DNA of 64,000 nt from Fodinibius roseus (GTDB taxonomy: Bacteria > Bacteroidota > Rhodothermia > Balneolales > Balneolaceae): positions 186,001-250,000 of the forward strand of contig NZ_FQUS01000002.1 in assembly GCF_900129315.1 (NCBI RefSeq), given 5' to 3'. The position numbers and the translations under genes were made by a program. This document shows positions 43,418 through 52,504 of the stretch, piece after piece; the first letter of the stretch is position 1; the number at the start of each line of letters is the position of its first letter. The notes beneath the pieces were generated by a model, which did not search any database, was not told the origin of the DNA, and was given only the letters and a program-made list of their open reading frames with translations.

Positions 43418-43993
43418 ATGGGTTCTGAGGAAAAAATGGATGGTGATGATTCAAAATGGGTAGAGGCTCTTAACCATGGAGATTCATCGGCTTTCGAGCA
43501 ATTATTTGCCAAATATTATAGCAGACTCTCGCGTTTTGCCTATCGCTATGTTCAATCCGAAACGGTTGCTGAGAGCCTGACGCAGGAGGTGTTTGTCAAC
43601 GTATGGAAGCAGCGGGATCAGCTGGATCCCGGCCGGAACATACGCTCTTTCCTGTATCAGTCGGTTCGCAACGAGGCCCTGGATTACATCGAACATAAAA
43701 AAATCGTGCGTGACAAGCTCTCTCGTCTCAAAGTTACCCGTGATACGGTGACCCACCCTGAGAACTCTTCCCTTGATAAACAAAAATTTTGGTCTCTTGT
43801 CCAGGAGCAGATAGAAAACCTGCCTCCAAAAACCCGTCGTATTTATAAACTCAGCCGCAAAGATGGGTTGACGTATAATGAGATCGCTGATGTGCTGGAT
43901 ATTTCACCTAAAACCGTGGAGTATCATATCACGAAAGCGCTTGAAATGTTGCGTCAGGAACTCGAAAACAGTCTTTCAGCCCTTTATTTATGA
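43418..43993 (+). CDS. ECF sigma-70 factor (FecI-like)
   Basis: A 191-residue sigma factor. Region 2 covers about residues 20-90 (DSSAFEQLFAKYYSRLSRFA; SLTQEVFVNVWKQRDQLDPG), region 4 about 125-180 (LPPKTRRIYKLSRKDGLTYN; EIADVLDISPKTVEYHITKA). It lacks regions 1 and 3. The sequence type is that of Bacteroidota sigma factors paired with FecR-like anti-sigma proteins. The FecR gene lies 430 bases downstream, followed by SusC and SusD, so it should direct transcription of that uptake locus when the receptor is occupied. A second in-frame ATG (43436) is possible. Confidence 0.93.
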   Translation: MGSEEKMDGDDSKWVEALNHGDSSAFEQLFAKYYSRLSRFAYRYVQSETVAESLTQEVFVNVWKQRDQLDPGRNIRSFLYQSVRNEALDYIEHKKIVRDKLSRLKVTRDTVTHPENSSLDKQKFWSLVQEQIENLPPKTRRIYKLSRKDGLTYNEIADVLDISPKTVEYHITKALEMLRQELENSLSALYL

Positions 43994-44423
43994 GAAACGG
44001 GATTGTATACTACTTGCCCCTTGCTATGTATTCCTCCATTCTCGCTGCCTGAATATTCCGTATAGATGGTTGCCGTAAGCACTATGGGGTAGCTTGTCCC
44101 GCCTTTCCTGCAGCCAACCACTCGCAGAGCCATTCAAGAAGCCTGCACCCCCCTCTTCCTATTGTATGGAAAATACGTGCCCGTATATTCTGAAAAATTA
44201 TTTATAAAAATATTTAGGGGGTCGGGGTTTTCATTCGTATTGATGTGTTATCGAGCGATTTTAGCACGCATCATACGCTCCGAAAAAACCGGGCCGTGAA
44301 ATGGTTCTATGTGTTGCATTGAGAATTCGCGAATGCCCGGGAGTGAGAAATCGGGTCAGCGCTTGTCTTGCGCTATGGTCCGATATGCAGGCCGGAAAAT
44401 AATAACAATCAATAGATCACACG
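43994..44423 (+). other. Intergenic region between sigma and fecR
   Basis: 430 bases. It holds a poly(A/T)-then-GGGGG motif (44206-44223) which also occurs before the second fecR gene and may be the sigma's target promoter. No credible gene lies here; the frame continuing from 43878 is a shadow of the sigma gene. Confidence 0.45.
44206..44223 (+). promoter_or_regulatory. Candidate ECF-sigma promoter element before fecR (module 1)
   Basis: AAAAATATTTAGGGGGTC: an A/T run followed by a G run, about 200 bases before the fecR start. The matching place in module 2 (60357-60379) has an A/T run then GAGGGTATCCCC. Shared position and shape suggest a common promoter class. Confidence 0.35.
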
Positions 44424-45497
44424 ATGGAGGCTTCACTGCTGTCTAAATATCTTTCCGGGGAGTGCACGGAAGAAGAAAAGAGAAAGGTACGATCCTGGAT
44501 TTCCGAAAGTGAGGAGAACCGGAATTTGTTGCGCAACATGAAAAAAATATGGGATGTTGAGCCCAGGGATGAATTTCAGCCTGAAATATCCGCAGGATAT
44601 GAGCAGGTTAAAAAACGGTTACGACAGAACCGGCATACGCAGATGAACCTCCGGGACGGTGCAGGCGATCCTGGATGGAAATCGTCCTATAAGGCTAACT
44701 ACCCCTCCTCTCATGAGAGTCGACGATCCTATGTCTGGACGGCTGCCGCAGCAATTATTGTGTTAATTTCCATTTTGTCGCTGTTGCAATTCATCCCACA
44801 GCAATCGGAGCCGGCCGTTTCGGAAAGGCAGGCCTTAGAAACAGCCAGGGGTGAACGTGCCTCGTTTACATTGAGGGATGGTTCAAAAGTTACCCTTAAT
44901 GCTGACAGCAGGCTGGAGATTGCATCCGAATTTGACAGCGAACGGCGGGAGGTATTCCTGCAGGGAGAGGCTTACTTTGAGGTGGTTCCCGACCGGAACC
45001 GCCCGTTTATCATTTATTCAAAACAAACCTATACCCGTGTATTAGGCACGAAGTTCGGTATCTCCGCTTATCCCGGGGACTCAAAAGTACATGCGGTTGT
45101 AAAAGAGGGCCGGGTTCGCTTCGGCATACAGCCCGATTCGCCCCAACCCGGGGAGGCAGCGGAATTAAAGGCAAATGAAATGGCCGAAGTTGAGAAAGAC
45201 GGCACGATACGCCAGCAGTTATTAACGCATTCGATGGCTCAGTACCTGGGATGGAAAGATGGCAAGCTGGTTTTTGAGAAAACTCCGCTGCGACAAATTA
45301 TTCCGAGACTGGAACGATGGTATAACATAACGGTAGACCTTGAAAATGCCGATCTGGGTGAACGCCTTTTAACGGCAACTTTCCGGGAAGAATCCCTGAA
45401 TGAGGTCCTTGGCATCATAGCACTTTCCCTGGACCTCAATTACCGGCGTCCGGCGGACCATAAGGTTATTTTTTCAGATATCACTGAGCAGAGCTAA
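44424..45497 (+). CDS. FecR family anti-sigma regulator
   Basis: A 357-residue inner-membrane regulator. The N-terminal ~45 residues (LLSKYLSGECTEEEKRKVRS) form the sigma-binding part. One membrane helix follows (residues ~110-127, VWTAAAAIIVLISILSLLQF). The periplasmic FecR domain is at about 150-245 (RASFTLRDGSKVTLNADSRL; GEAYFEVVPDRNRPFIIYS). A C-terminal STN-like DUF4974 domain lies at about 275-350 (LVFEKTPLRQIIPRLERWYN). It receives the signal from the SusC receptor's plug side and releases or activates the sigma factor encoded upstream. The SusC gene follows closely. Confidence 0.93.
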   Translation: MEASLLSKYLSGECTEEEKRKVRSWISESEENRNLLRNMKKIWDVEPRDEFQPEISAGYEQVKKRLRQNRHTQMNLRDGAGDPGWKSSYKANYPSSHESRRSYVWTAAAAIIVLISILSLLQFIPQQSEPAVSERQALETARGERASFTLRDGSKVTLNADSRLEIASEFDSERREVFLQGEAYFEVVPDRNRPFIIYSKQTYTRVLGTKFGISAYPGDSKVHAVVKEGRVRFGIQPDSPQPGEAAELKANEMAEVEKDGTIRQQLLTHSMAQYLGWKDGKLVFEKTPLRQIIPRLERWYNITVDLENADLGERLLTATFREESLNEVLGIIALSLDLNYRRPADHKVIFSDITEQS

Positions 45498-45565
45498 GAT
45501 TGTTACGGATGGTACCAATAAGTAATAATAAGACAACACAAAGTTCTCTATTAACGAAAACTACT

Positions 45566-48500
45566 ATGGAAAACGTCATACAACGATACGGACATAAGGG
45601 CAGGGGTGGCAACAGAATTGTGGGGCTATTTTGCCTGATGCTGCTGCTCCTGCTCATTCAGTCGGCCCCGGCGCAAGATGCCGATCCCGACCAAATTTTA
45701 GCGGAGTCACAGCAGCTGCACCCGGAAATGGAGTTTGTAAAGAGCAGCGAGGGAGAAAACCAACGGCTGCTGCACCAGACGATCAGCCTGGATATCCACC
45801 GGCGAAGCCTTCTCCAGGCCCTGGAACAGGTGGCAGGCAAGACAGATTTCAGTCTTTCTTACGGGATGTTGAATATTCCCATGGAAAAGGAGGTCACTCT
45901 TAAAGAAGACCGGATTACGGTAAACGAAGCACTGTGGAAAATACTGGAAGGCACCGGCCTGCATTTTGCTATCTCTTCGAAGAAACAGCTGGTTATCTTT
46001 AAACGCTACAGCCCCACTCTTTCGAAGCAACGGGTACAGCAAACGGGAACTGTTGCAGGAGAAGTGGTTGAAGCCCGGAGCGGTGAACCCCTGCCCGGGG
46101 CTAATGTCATCCTGGAAGGGACCAACCGGGGAGCCTCTGTAGATGCCAGTGGCGAGTATGAAATTACCGGCATTGAAGAAGGTACATATACGCTTGTAGC
46201 CCGCTTTATAGGGTACCAACCGTATAGGGAAGAGGTTGCAGTTGAAGCGGATACCCGGCTGGAAGTAAATATTGAGTTACGCAGGGAAGCGGTCGGACTG
46301 GATGAAGTCGTGGTAACCGCGACCGGGGAAACCCGCTCACGGGAGGTGGGAACCAGCCTGTCCCGGATCAACTCGGATGATTTTGCGGCGTCGGCGGCCA
46401 GCGACCCCCAGGAGATACTGACCGGACGCGTTACCGGGGCTACGGTACTGGCCAATGCCGGGAACCCGGGCACCGGAGGTACCATCCGGTTAAGAGGGAA
46501 CAACAGCATCACGCAGAGCAACAACCCGATTATTTATGTGGACGGCATACGCATAAGCGGCGATGATACCCCGACTCACCAGGCATCGGGTCAGTCGGCT
46601 TCCCCCCTGAACGATATCAATCCCAATGATATCGAAAGCATTGACGTGGTAAAGGGGGCAGCGGCTACGACCTTGTATGGGACCGAAGCCTCGGGCGGCG
46701 TGATCAGAATAACGACCAAGCAGGGAGAGGCGGGTCAGACGACCTGGAATGCAGGTATTACCGGCGGGTTCAATAATATGGGCCATTTTGGTCCGAAAGA
46801 GGATAACCCGACCGGTCTGTTTGTCGGTCGCTGCCGGGGCGAGGGATTGGAAACCTACGACGGAATTGAATTTCAGGAGGCCAACTGTCCGAACAGCGGA
46901 TCCTGGCTGCAAAATGGCCTGGTGCAGCGTTACAATTTGAGCGTATCGAGCGGCATTCAGGATTTTTCCTATTATATTTCCGGTGAATTTGAAAATGAAG
47001 AGGGCGTTATAAACGGGGGAGGCGGCACCCGGGGAGTGGGATTCCGCGGAAACTTCCGGTTTCAACCTGTTGAAGATGTGACCATTACCTATAACTCTTC
47101 CTATAATCATGATAATACGGACTGGGTGCCCTCCGGCAACAACGGGGATGGATTCGTATTGAACGTCACACGGGGACCGGGAAGCAATTTTTCCGGTGCA
47201 TCCGGTTGCGACGATCCCGAGGCGATATGCGTAGACAACCGGGAGATTCTGGAAAGCAAAAATATCAGTAACCGGGAGCATTTTATCAGCAGCCTTGTGG
47301 TAGAGGCCAATCCAAGCGAGCGCCTGCAGAACCGCTTGACGTTTGGTTACGACTATAATACCTCGGAACTGGAATCTACCCAGTACTTTGGGTATTCCCG
47401 GACTCCATTGGGACAACAAAGTATCGTCGATTGGAAGAAAACGGTTCTTTCCCTGGAATATTTAGGCACATTTGAGCACTCGTTTACACAGGATCTCGGT
47501 TTGACCGTCAACTGGGGGGCACAGATTTTCAATGAGAACACCCAGACGACCCGTCTTTTTTCCGAGGATTTTTCGGGTCCCCAGGAACCGACCCTGATTT
47601 CAGGGGCGCGCAAGGATATAACGGGGGACAGCAGAATAGAGGTAACCACCGGGGGCGTATTCGGACAGGCTGCGGTCGATATCAATGATCAGCTGTTTTT
47701 GACGACAGGACTGCGCGTAGACGGTCACTCGGCTTTCGGTGAAAACTACGGGTTGCAGGTATACCCGAAGGTGAGTGCTTCCTATGTGGTGTCCGATTAT
47801 GACTTTTGGCCCACCTCGTGGTGGAATACCATGCGGCTTCGCGCGGCCCTGGGAGAGTCCGGCCAGGCGCCGGGGGCCTTCGATGCGGTACGGACATGGT
47901 CGCCCATAGCAGGGGAAGACGGCCAGCCCGGCTTTACCCCCAACCAGATCGGTAACCCGGATCTGGGTCCGGAGAGAAGCCGGGAGTTTGAAACCGGATT
48001 TATGGCAAGTTTCCTGGACGGACGCATTACCACGGATGTTACCTATTACAACCAAACCACAACGGAAGCCTTGATTCCCGTCCCGGCCATACCATCTGAA
48101 GGCTTCTTGTCCTCACAGGTCCGCAATGTCGGTGAGCTCACGAACAGTGGTATTGAGTTTGATCTGGATTTAGGTCTGCTGAGAAGGCCGGGCCTCGAAT
48201 GGGATATGAAGTTCGGCTTTTCAAAAGAGGAAAGTGAAGCCGTGGATTTGGGAACGACGGATAATATCGAGGTTGCCTTTTTCGGGCGGACCTACATACG
48301 GGAAGGATACCCGGTGCCCGGAATATTCGGGGCCAGGATTACGAACCCGGATGAAATCGCTGATCCCGAATACCAGGAGGATGCCTATTTCGGTCCCGCT
48401 TACCCCGATAAATCCATATCACTGGGCACCACGGTTCGGCTGATGGATAATATTACGCTGGATGCCCTGGGCGAGTACAAGTACGGCGGCTATATGGTGA

Positions 48501-48892
48501 ATGCCACGGCCTATCAAAACGGGCGAAGAGGGATTTGGCCTCCGTGCTACGACTTGCAGCGGCAGGATGAATCTTCCCTTACGGCCAGCCAGAGGGCCAG
48601 GTGCGCCCTGAATACCGGGGAAGTGTCTCCCAGGTATGATCACTGGATCGAGTCCACCGATTTTTTCAAGCTGCGGCACGTGTCCCTGACGTATGATCTG
48701 CCCCGGGAGTGGATGAGAGGAGCCGTAAAATCTGCTTCCCTGAAAATAGCGGCGCGCAACTTGTTGACGATAACGGACTACTCGGGTACGGATCCGGAAC
48801 TGGATGACTACCGGGGAAGCCTGGCACGCCGGGATTATTACGCTATGCCGACGTACAGATCATTCCTGGCTACATTTAACTTCCGGTTTTAG
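45566..48892 (+). CDS. SusC/RagA family TonB-linked outer-membrane receptor with STN domain
   Basis: A 1108-residue outer-membrane receptor, counted from the ATG at 45566 because a normal signal peptide (IVGLFCLMLLLLLIQSAPAQ) follows. The frame is open upstream to a TTG at 45500 and an ATG at 45509. Order: STN domain (LDIHRRSLLQALEQVAGKTD), which signals to FecR; carboxypeptidase-regulatory-like domain (GEVVEARSGEPLPGANVILE); plug with the SusC motif NNPIIYVDGIRI and IESIDVVKGAAATTLYGTEA; then the barrel, ending AMPTYRSFLATFNFRF. It should import an oligomeric substrate with the SusD lipoprotein encoded next. The neighbouring gamma-glutamyltransferase and oxoprolinase suggest a peptide-like rather than sugar substrate. 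Confidence 0.93.
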   Translation: MENVIQRYGHKGRGGNRIVGLFCLMLLLLLIQSAPAQDADPDQILAESQQLHPEMEFVKSSEGENQRLLHQTISLDIHRRSLLQALEQVAGKTDFSLSYGMLNIPMEKEVTLKEDRITVNEALWKILEGTGLHFAISSKKQLVIFKRYSPTLSKQRVQQTGTVAGEVVEARSGEPLPGANVILEGTNRGASVDASGEYEITGIEEGTYTLVARFIGYQPYREEVAVEADTRLEVNIELRREAVGLDEVVVTATGETRSREVGTSLSRINSDDFAASAASDPQEILTGRVTGATVLANAGNPGTGGTIRLRGNNSITQSNNPIIYVDGIRISGDDTPTHQASGQSASPLNDINPNDIESIDVVKGAAATTLYGTEASGGVIRITTKQGEAGQTTWNAGITGGFNNMGHFGPKEDNPTGLFVGRCRGEGLETYDGIEFQEANCPNSGSWLQNGLVQRYNLSVSSGIQDFSYYISGEFENEEGVINGGGGTRGVGFRGNFRFQPVEDVTITYNSSYNHDNTDWVPSGNNGDGFVLNVTRGPGSNFSGASGCDDPEAICVDNREILESKNISNREHFISSLVVEANPSERLQNRLTFGYDYNTSELESTQYFGYSRTPLGQQSIVDWKKTVLSLEYLGTFEHSFTQDLGLTVNWGAQIFNENTQTTRLFSEDFSGPQEPTLISGARKDITGDSRIEVTTGGVFGQAAVDINDQLFLTTGLRVDGHSAFGENYGLQVYPKVSASYVVSDYDFWPTSWWNTMRLRAALGESGQAPGAFDAVRTWSPIAGEDGQPGFTPNQIGNPDLGPERSREFETGFMASFLDGRITTDVTYYNQTTTEALIPVPAIPSEGFLSSQVRNVGELTNSGIEFDLDLGLLRRPGLEWDMKFGFSKEESEAVDLGTTDNIEVAFFGRTYIREGYPVPGIFGARITNPDEIADPEYQEDAYFGPAYPDKSISLGTTVRLMDNITLDALGEYKYGGYMVNATAYQNGRRGIWPPCYDLQRQDESSLTASQRARCALNTGEVSPRYDHWIESTDFFKLRHVSLTYDLPREWMRGAVKSASLKIAARNLLTITDYSGTDPELDDYRGSLARRDYYAMPTYRSFLATFNFRF

Positions 48893-48956
48893 AGAAAATA
48901 TGCGCATCTGCAAGAAATCTATTAAATGTTTTAACGATCCAAATATTTCCAAACTT

Positions 48957-50156
48957 ATGAAGAAACAAATCTCAGTTGTTACCGTAATCGCATGTATATC
49001 CGTCATTATACACGGATGCGATGTCCAGAACCCGGGTCCCATTGAAGAAAGTGCTCTTAATTCTCCCGAAGCCGTGCCGGGCATTGTAGTCGGAATGTCG
49101 GCCGATCTGTCCGTCGCTTACCGCCAGACCACCATATGGGGAAGCGTCTGGTCGGATGATATGACACACAGCGGAACGTATGCTGCTCCCACGGTCTTCA
49201 GTACGGGAGAAATTAATAGCGAAGACGTTGATACGTGGTGGGACTATGCGCATCGTGCCCGGTGGGTAGCTGAAAGCGGACTTGAAAGAATAAATGACAT
49301 TCTCGGGGACGAATTCAACAGCAGCGAAAATGTAGCCAAAGCGTATCTTTACGCGGGTTATTCCAATCGAATACTGGGAGAAAACGCCTGTTATGCGGTC
49401 ATCGATGGCGGTGAACGGCAGGACTTCACGGTCCATTTTGACAGGGCGGCGGACCACTTTACCGAAGCGGCAGGCATCGCTGAAAACATCGGCAACGAAA
49501 ATCTGCTAATGGCGGCATATGCCGGACGGGCGTCCATGGAGGCGGCCCGGGGCAACTGGACGGCGGCCGCGGAGGATGCCGGCAGGGTGCCGGTTGACTA
49601 TCGTTTTGAAGCTGTGTACTCGCTGAATACCGGCAGGGAGAATAACGACTGGCCTCCCAATACCATTGAACGGGGAGAATATACCGTATGGGATACCCCC
49701 TGGGAGGGGGTGGACGACCCGAGGCTGCCCCAGGAGGTGATCCGGACAGCCGACGGGGATACGGCCACAGCAGCCAACGGAAGGAGTCCCTGGATCACCC
49801 AGCTGAAGCATGAGACCGATGCCGATAACATCGCCCTGTCGAAGGGAACGGAGATGTTGCTGATCCGGGCGGAAATGCAGTTGAGGGAAAACCAGGACGT
49901 CAATGAAGCCATGGAACTGATCAACCAGGGCCGCAGCTACCACGGCCTTGATCCTTTAAGTGCCGGCAGTATGGAGGAAGCCTGGCAGCATCTGCAGGAA
50001 GAACGAGGAAAAGATATGTGGCTGGAAGGGCGGCGATTTTGGGACCTGCGTCGCTGGTACGGAGAGTCCGGTCCGTCACATCATAATTATCTCGAGGCAC
50101 AGGATCGCTGTGTTCCCATCGGCCAGGGAGAGCTGAATATGAATGAAAATTTATAA
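48957..50156 (+). CDS. SusD/RagB family substrate-binding lipoprotein
   Basis: From the ATG at 48957 the protein has 399 residues and begins with a lipoprotein signal (MKKQISVVTVIACISVIIHG then Cys21). The frame is open further upstream to 48804, overlapping susC, but that start would bury the signal. Helical TPR-like segments typical of SusD follow (YAHRARWVAESGLERINDIL; VAKAYLYAGYSNRILGENAC; LLMAAYAGRASMEAARGNWT). The C-terminus carries LQEERGKDMWLEGRRFWDLR, the most conserved SusD signature. It is shorter than glycan SusD proteins (often 500 or more residues). It caps the SusC barrel at the cell surface and binds the ligand. Confidence 0.92.
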   Translation: MKKQISVVTVIACISVIIHGCDVQNPGPIEESALNSPEAVPGIVVGMSADLSVAYRQTTIWGSVWSDDMTHSGTYAAPTVFSTGEINSEDVDTWWDYAHRARWVAESGLERINDILGDEFNSSENVAKAYLYAGYSNRILGENACYAVIDGGERQDFTVHFDRAADHFTEAAGIAENIGNENLLMAAYAGRASMEAARGNWTAAAEDAGRVPVDYRFEAVYSLNTGRENNDWPPNTIERGEYTVWDTPWEGVDDPRLPQEVIRTADGDTATAANGRSPWITQLKHETDADNIALSKGTEMLLIRAEMQLRENQDVNEAMELINQGRSYHGLDPLSAGSMEEAWQHLQEERGKDMWLEGRRFWDLRRWYGESGPSHHNYLEAQDRCVPIGQGELNMNENL

Positions 50157-50221
50157 TTCGAATTAAGCGCCCGTTGTCTTACCTTCGAAAGAGGACAAGA
50201 AAGAGAATGCGACCGGGCATG

Positions 50222-50310
50222 CCACTCCTCATCTCCCCGGCGGCTGGAATCGGTCTCCGGGCGGATGCTCTCGGCCGGAGGTCAGCTCACCGCTATGCCG
50301 GGATGAGTGG
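50222..50310 (+). other. GC-rich folded intergenic block between susD and ggt
   Basis: The outer arms CCACTC...CCCCGGC (50222-50241) and GCCGGGATGAGTGG (50297-50310) can pair with small bulges. Inside, CTCCGG (50255-50260) pairs perfectly with CCGGAG (50275-50280). The whole gap is about 210 bases. There is no T run, so this may be a processing or stability structure in the operon mRNA rather than a terminator. Confidence 0.4.
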
Positions 50311-50368
50311 TTGAAAAATCACGGCCCGAAACCCGGGCTATTAATGCGTTAAAAATTAATTCCTGATC

Positions 50369-52243
50369 ATGCCTTTTATGGACCTGTCATCACCAAAGCT
50401 GGATAAAAAAAATTTTTCGGGAAGCGTATTACTATGCTCCATACTTTTATTGCTGGGATGTGCCACCTCGCAATCCCAGGTAGATCCGTCCCCAACCTAC
50501 CAATCCGATCATGGGAAGAAGCTGGTTGGCGAGGAGGCGATGGTAAGTTCCGCTCACCCGCTGGCGAGCGAAGCGGGGCTCAGTATGCTGGAAAAGGGCG
50601 GCAATGCAGTTGATGCAGCCGTTGCCACTGCTTTTGCCCTGAATGTGGTGGAGCCCAATATGTCGGGCATCGGGGGTGGTGGAAGCATGCTTATATGGGA
50701 CCATGAGAATAAGCAGACCGATTACGCCGATTTTTATACCGCCAAACGGGCCGAGACATACAGGGACCTGGACTACAGTCAGTTTGAAGACGGGGCATTT
50801 AATCTGTTATCAACGGGCATTCCCGGGACCGTGGACGGGTTACTACAGGCCCTCGAACGACATGGGACGATGAGTCGCGAAGAAGTCATGGCACCCGCCA
50901 TCAGGTATGCCCGGGAAGGGTTTCCGGTATACCTGACGCTTGCCCGGTTCATCCGGGACAACGAGGAAAAGCTTTCGCGCTACGAAGGCGCCCGGAGGAC
51001 ATTCTGGCCCGGTGACGAACCTCTCGCGGTGGGCGAAATATTGAAGCAGCCGGAGTTGGCGCGGACCCTGCAAAATATTTCGGATGAGGGAGCTTCAGCC
51101 TTTTACGGGGGCGAAAATGCCCGGGATATGGTTGAGCTGCTTAACAAGGCCGGAAACCCGGTAACGGTCAAGGATTTTGCTGAATATGAGCCGCAGTGGG
51201 ACAAAGTCCCGCTCTGTGGTTCGTACAATAACTATACGGTATTGTCGGCTCCGTTACCGCAAACGGGTTTTTATATTATACAGGCTCTGAATATCCTGGA
51301 GAATTATGACCTGGACCAACAGGGACTGCCTATCGTTTCGGCCCAGGCATTTGATATTTTAAGTTCCACCATGCGCCTGAGTATTGCCGACCGTTCGGAA
51401 TACGGAACCGACCCGAACTGGGAGGATATCCCGATAACCGGACTTATTTCCAAAGAGTATGCGGAGAAGCGCCGCGAGCAGGTGGGACAGGGAACGGTGC
51501 CGGATGAGATAGAACCCGGCGACCCGTCTGACTATACTCTCCGGAATACCTTGCCGCAATGCAGTGAAGTGGGAGCCGGGCGTTCAGCAGACCTGGAGAA
51601 GCCTGACAGACCTGAAATCAAACGGCCGGCCGCAAGCTATGCCCATACTGCGGATTCCTTTGACAATGATAACTATGAGTACGCAGAGGAAGGAGCCGGG
51701 GAGACAACGCATATATCCGTCGTCGACCCGGAGGGCAACGCAGTATCCTTTTCAACGACCTTAAGCCATGTATTCGGGTCCGGAGCCTGGGTTAACGGGT
51801 TTTTGTTAAATAATTCCGGTTTTAATTTTTCCTATCTGGATGGGGAGAAAGAGTGGAATTCCAGTCACCCGTACCGTATCCGTGCTTCCACTATTTCTCC
51901 CACGATTATCCTGGAGGATGGGGAAGTCCGCCTGGTCATCGGCGCCCCGGGCGGGGGACGAATTCCCACGGCCATATTGCAGAATATTGTCTATATTCTC
52001 GAGTATGGATTGGATCCGCTTGACGCAGTGAGAATGCCGCGGATCTTTCCCGGTTCCTCGAATCCGGAAGTACAGGTAGAAAAGGGATTTGACCATGATG
52101 TGCTGGCGAAGGTGCGAAACATGGGATATGACGTTCAGGCCCTTTCAAGTGGATATGCCCGGTTATATCTTGTTTCAGTCGAGGAGGGGAAAATCATCGG
52201 GGTTTCCGATCCCCGCCACGACGGCGAGCCCCGGGGCTTTTAG
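50369..52243 (+). CDS. ggt: Gamma-glutamyltransferase lipoprotein
   Basis: A 624-residue Ntn-hydrolase proenzyme with a lipoprotein signal (LLCSILLLLGC). The large-subunit part has VGEEAMVSSAHPLASEAGLS, GNAVDAAVATAFALNVVEPN and GIGGGGSMLIW. The autoprocessing site is GETTHISVVDPEG with Thr446 as the new N-terminal nucleophile, leaving a 179-residue small subunit that carries the APGGGRIPTAILQ oxyanion loop. It cleaves or transfers the gamma-glutamyl group of glutathione and related peptides at the cell surface or in the periplasm. It sits directly behind susCD and two genes before an oxoprolinase-type enzyme, the next step of the gamma-glutamyl cycle. The start is ATG 50369 or 50378. Confidence 0.93.
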   Translation: MPFMDLSSPKLDKKNFSGSVLLCSILLLLGCATSQSQVDPSPTYQSDHGKKLVGEEAMVSSAHPLASEAGLSMLEKGGNAVDAAVATAFALNVVEPNMSGIGGGGSMLIWDHENKQTDYADFYTAKRAETYRDLDYSQFEDGAFNLLSTGIPGTVDGLLQALERHGTMSREEVMAPAIRYAREGFPVYLTLARFIRDNEEKLSRYEGARRTFWPGDEPLAVGEILKQPELARTLQNISDEGASAFYGGENARDMVELLNKAGNPVTVKDFAEYEPQWDKVPLCGSYNNYTVLSAPLPQTGFYIIQALNILENYDLDQQGLPIVSAQAFDILSSTMRLSIADRSEYGTDPNWEDIPITGLISKEYAEKRREQVGQGTVPDEIEPGDPSDYTLRNTLPQCSEVGAGRSADLEKPDRPEIKRPAASYAHTADSFDNDNYEYAEEGAGETTHISVVDPEGNAVSFSTTLSHVFGSGAWVNGFLLNNSGFNFSYLDGEKEWNSSHPYRIRASTISPTIILEDGEVRLVIGAPGGGRIPTAILQNIVYILEYGLDPLDAVRMPRIFPGSSNPEVQVEKGFDHDVLAKVRNMGYDVQALSSGYARLYLVSVEEGKIIGVSDPRHDGEPRGF

Positions 52244-52333
52244 TGGGCAGCATGCAGCATCCTTGATTTCGGTTGGCTTTTGTAAAAGAAAATCAAGTGC
52301 CATACTTCTCTCATGACCTGTGAGTACCCTTCA

Positions 52334-52352
52334 GGCGACTGTTTTTGTCGCC
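52334..52352 (+). terminator. Possible hairpin after ggt
   Basis: GGCGAC (52334-52339) and GTCGCC (52347-52352) form a perfect 6-bp stem with a T-rich loop, 90 bases after the ggt stop. No T tail follows. It may only weaken read-through. Confidence 0.3.
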
Positions 52353-52504
52353 GGCGATAGTCTTACCTTAGTTACTGGTTAATCCGCCTGGCCGTAACTT
52401 GAGCACCGGAGGGACAGTGGACCTTGCATGAGATCAAATTATTGATAATAATGCCGTGCTAAAGGGGACAAATCACAAGAAGCTAAAATAAATGGCAAAA
52501 ACCG

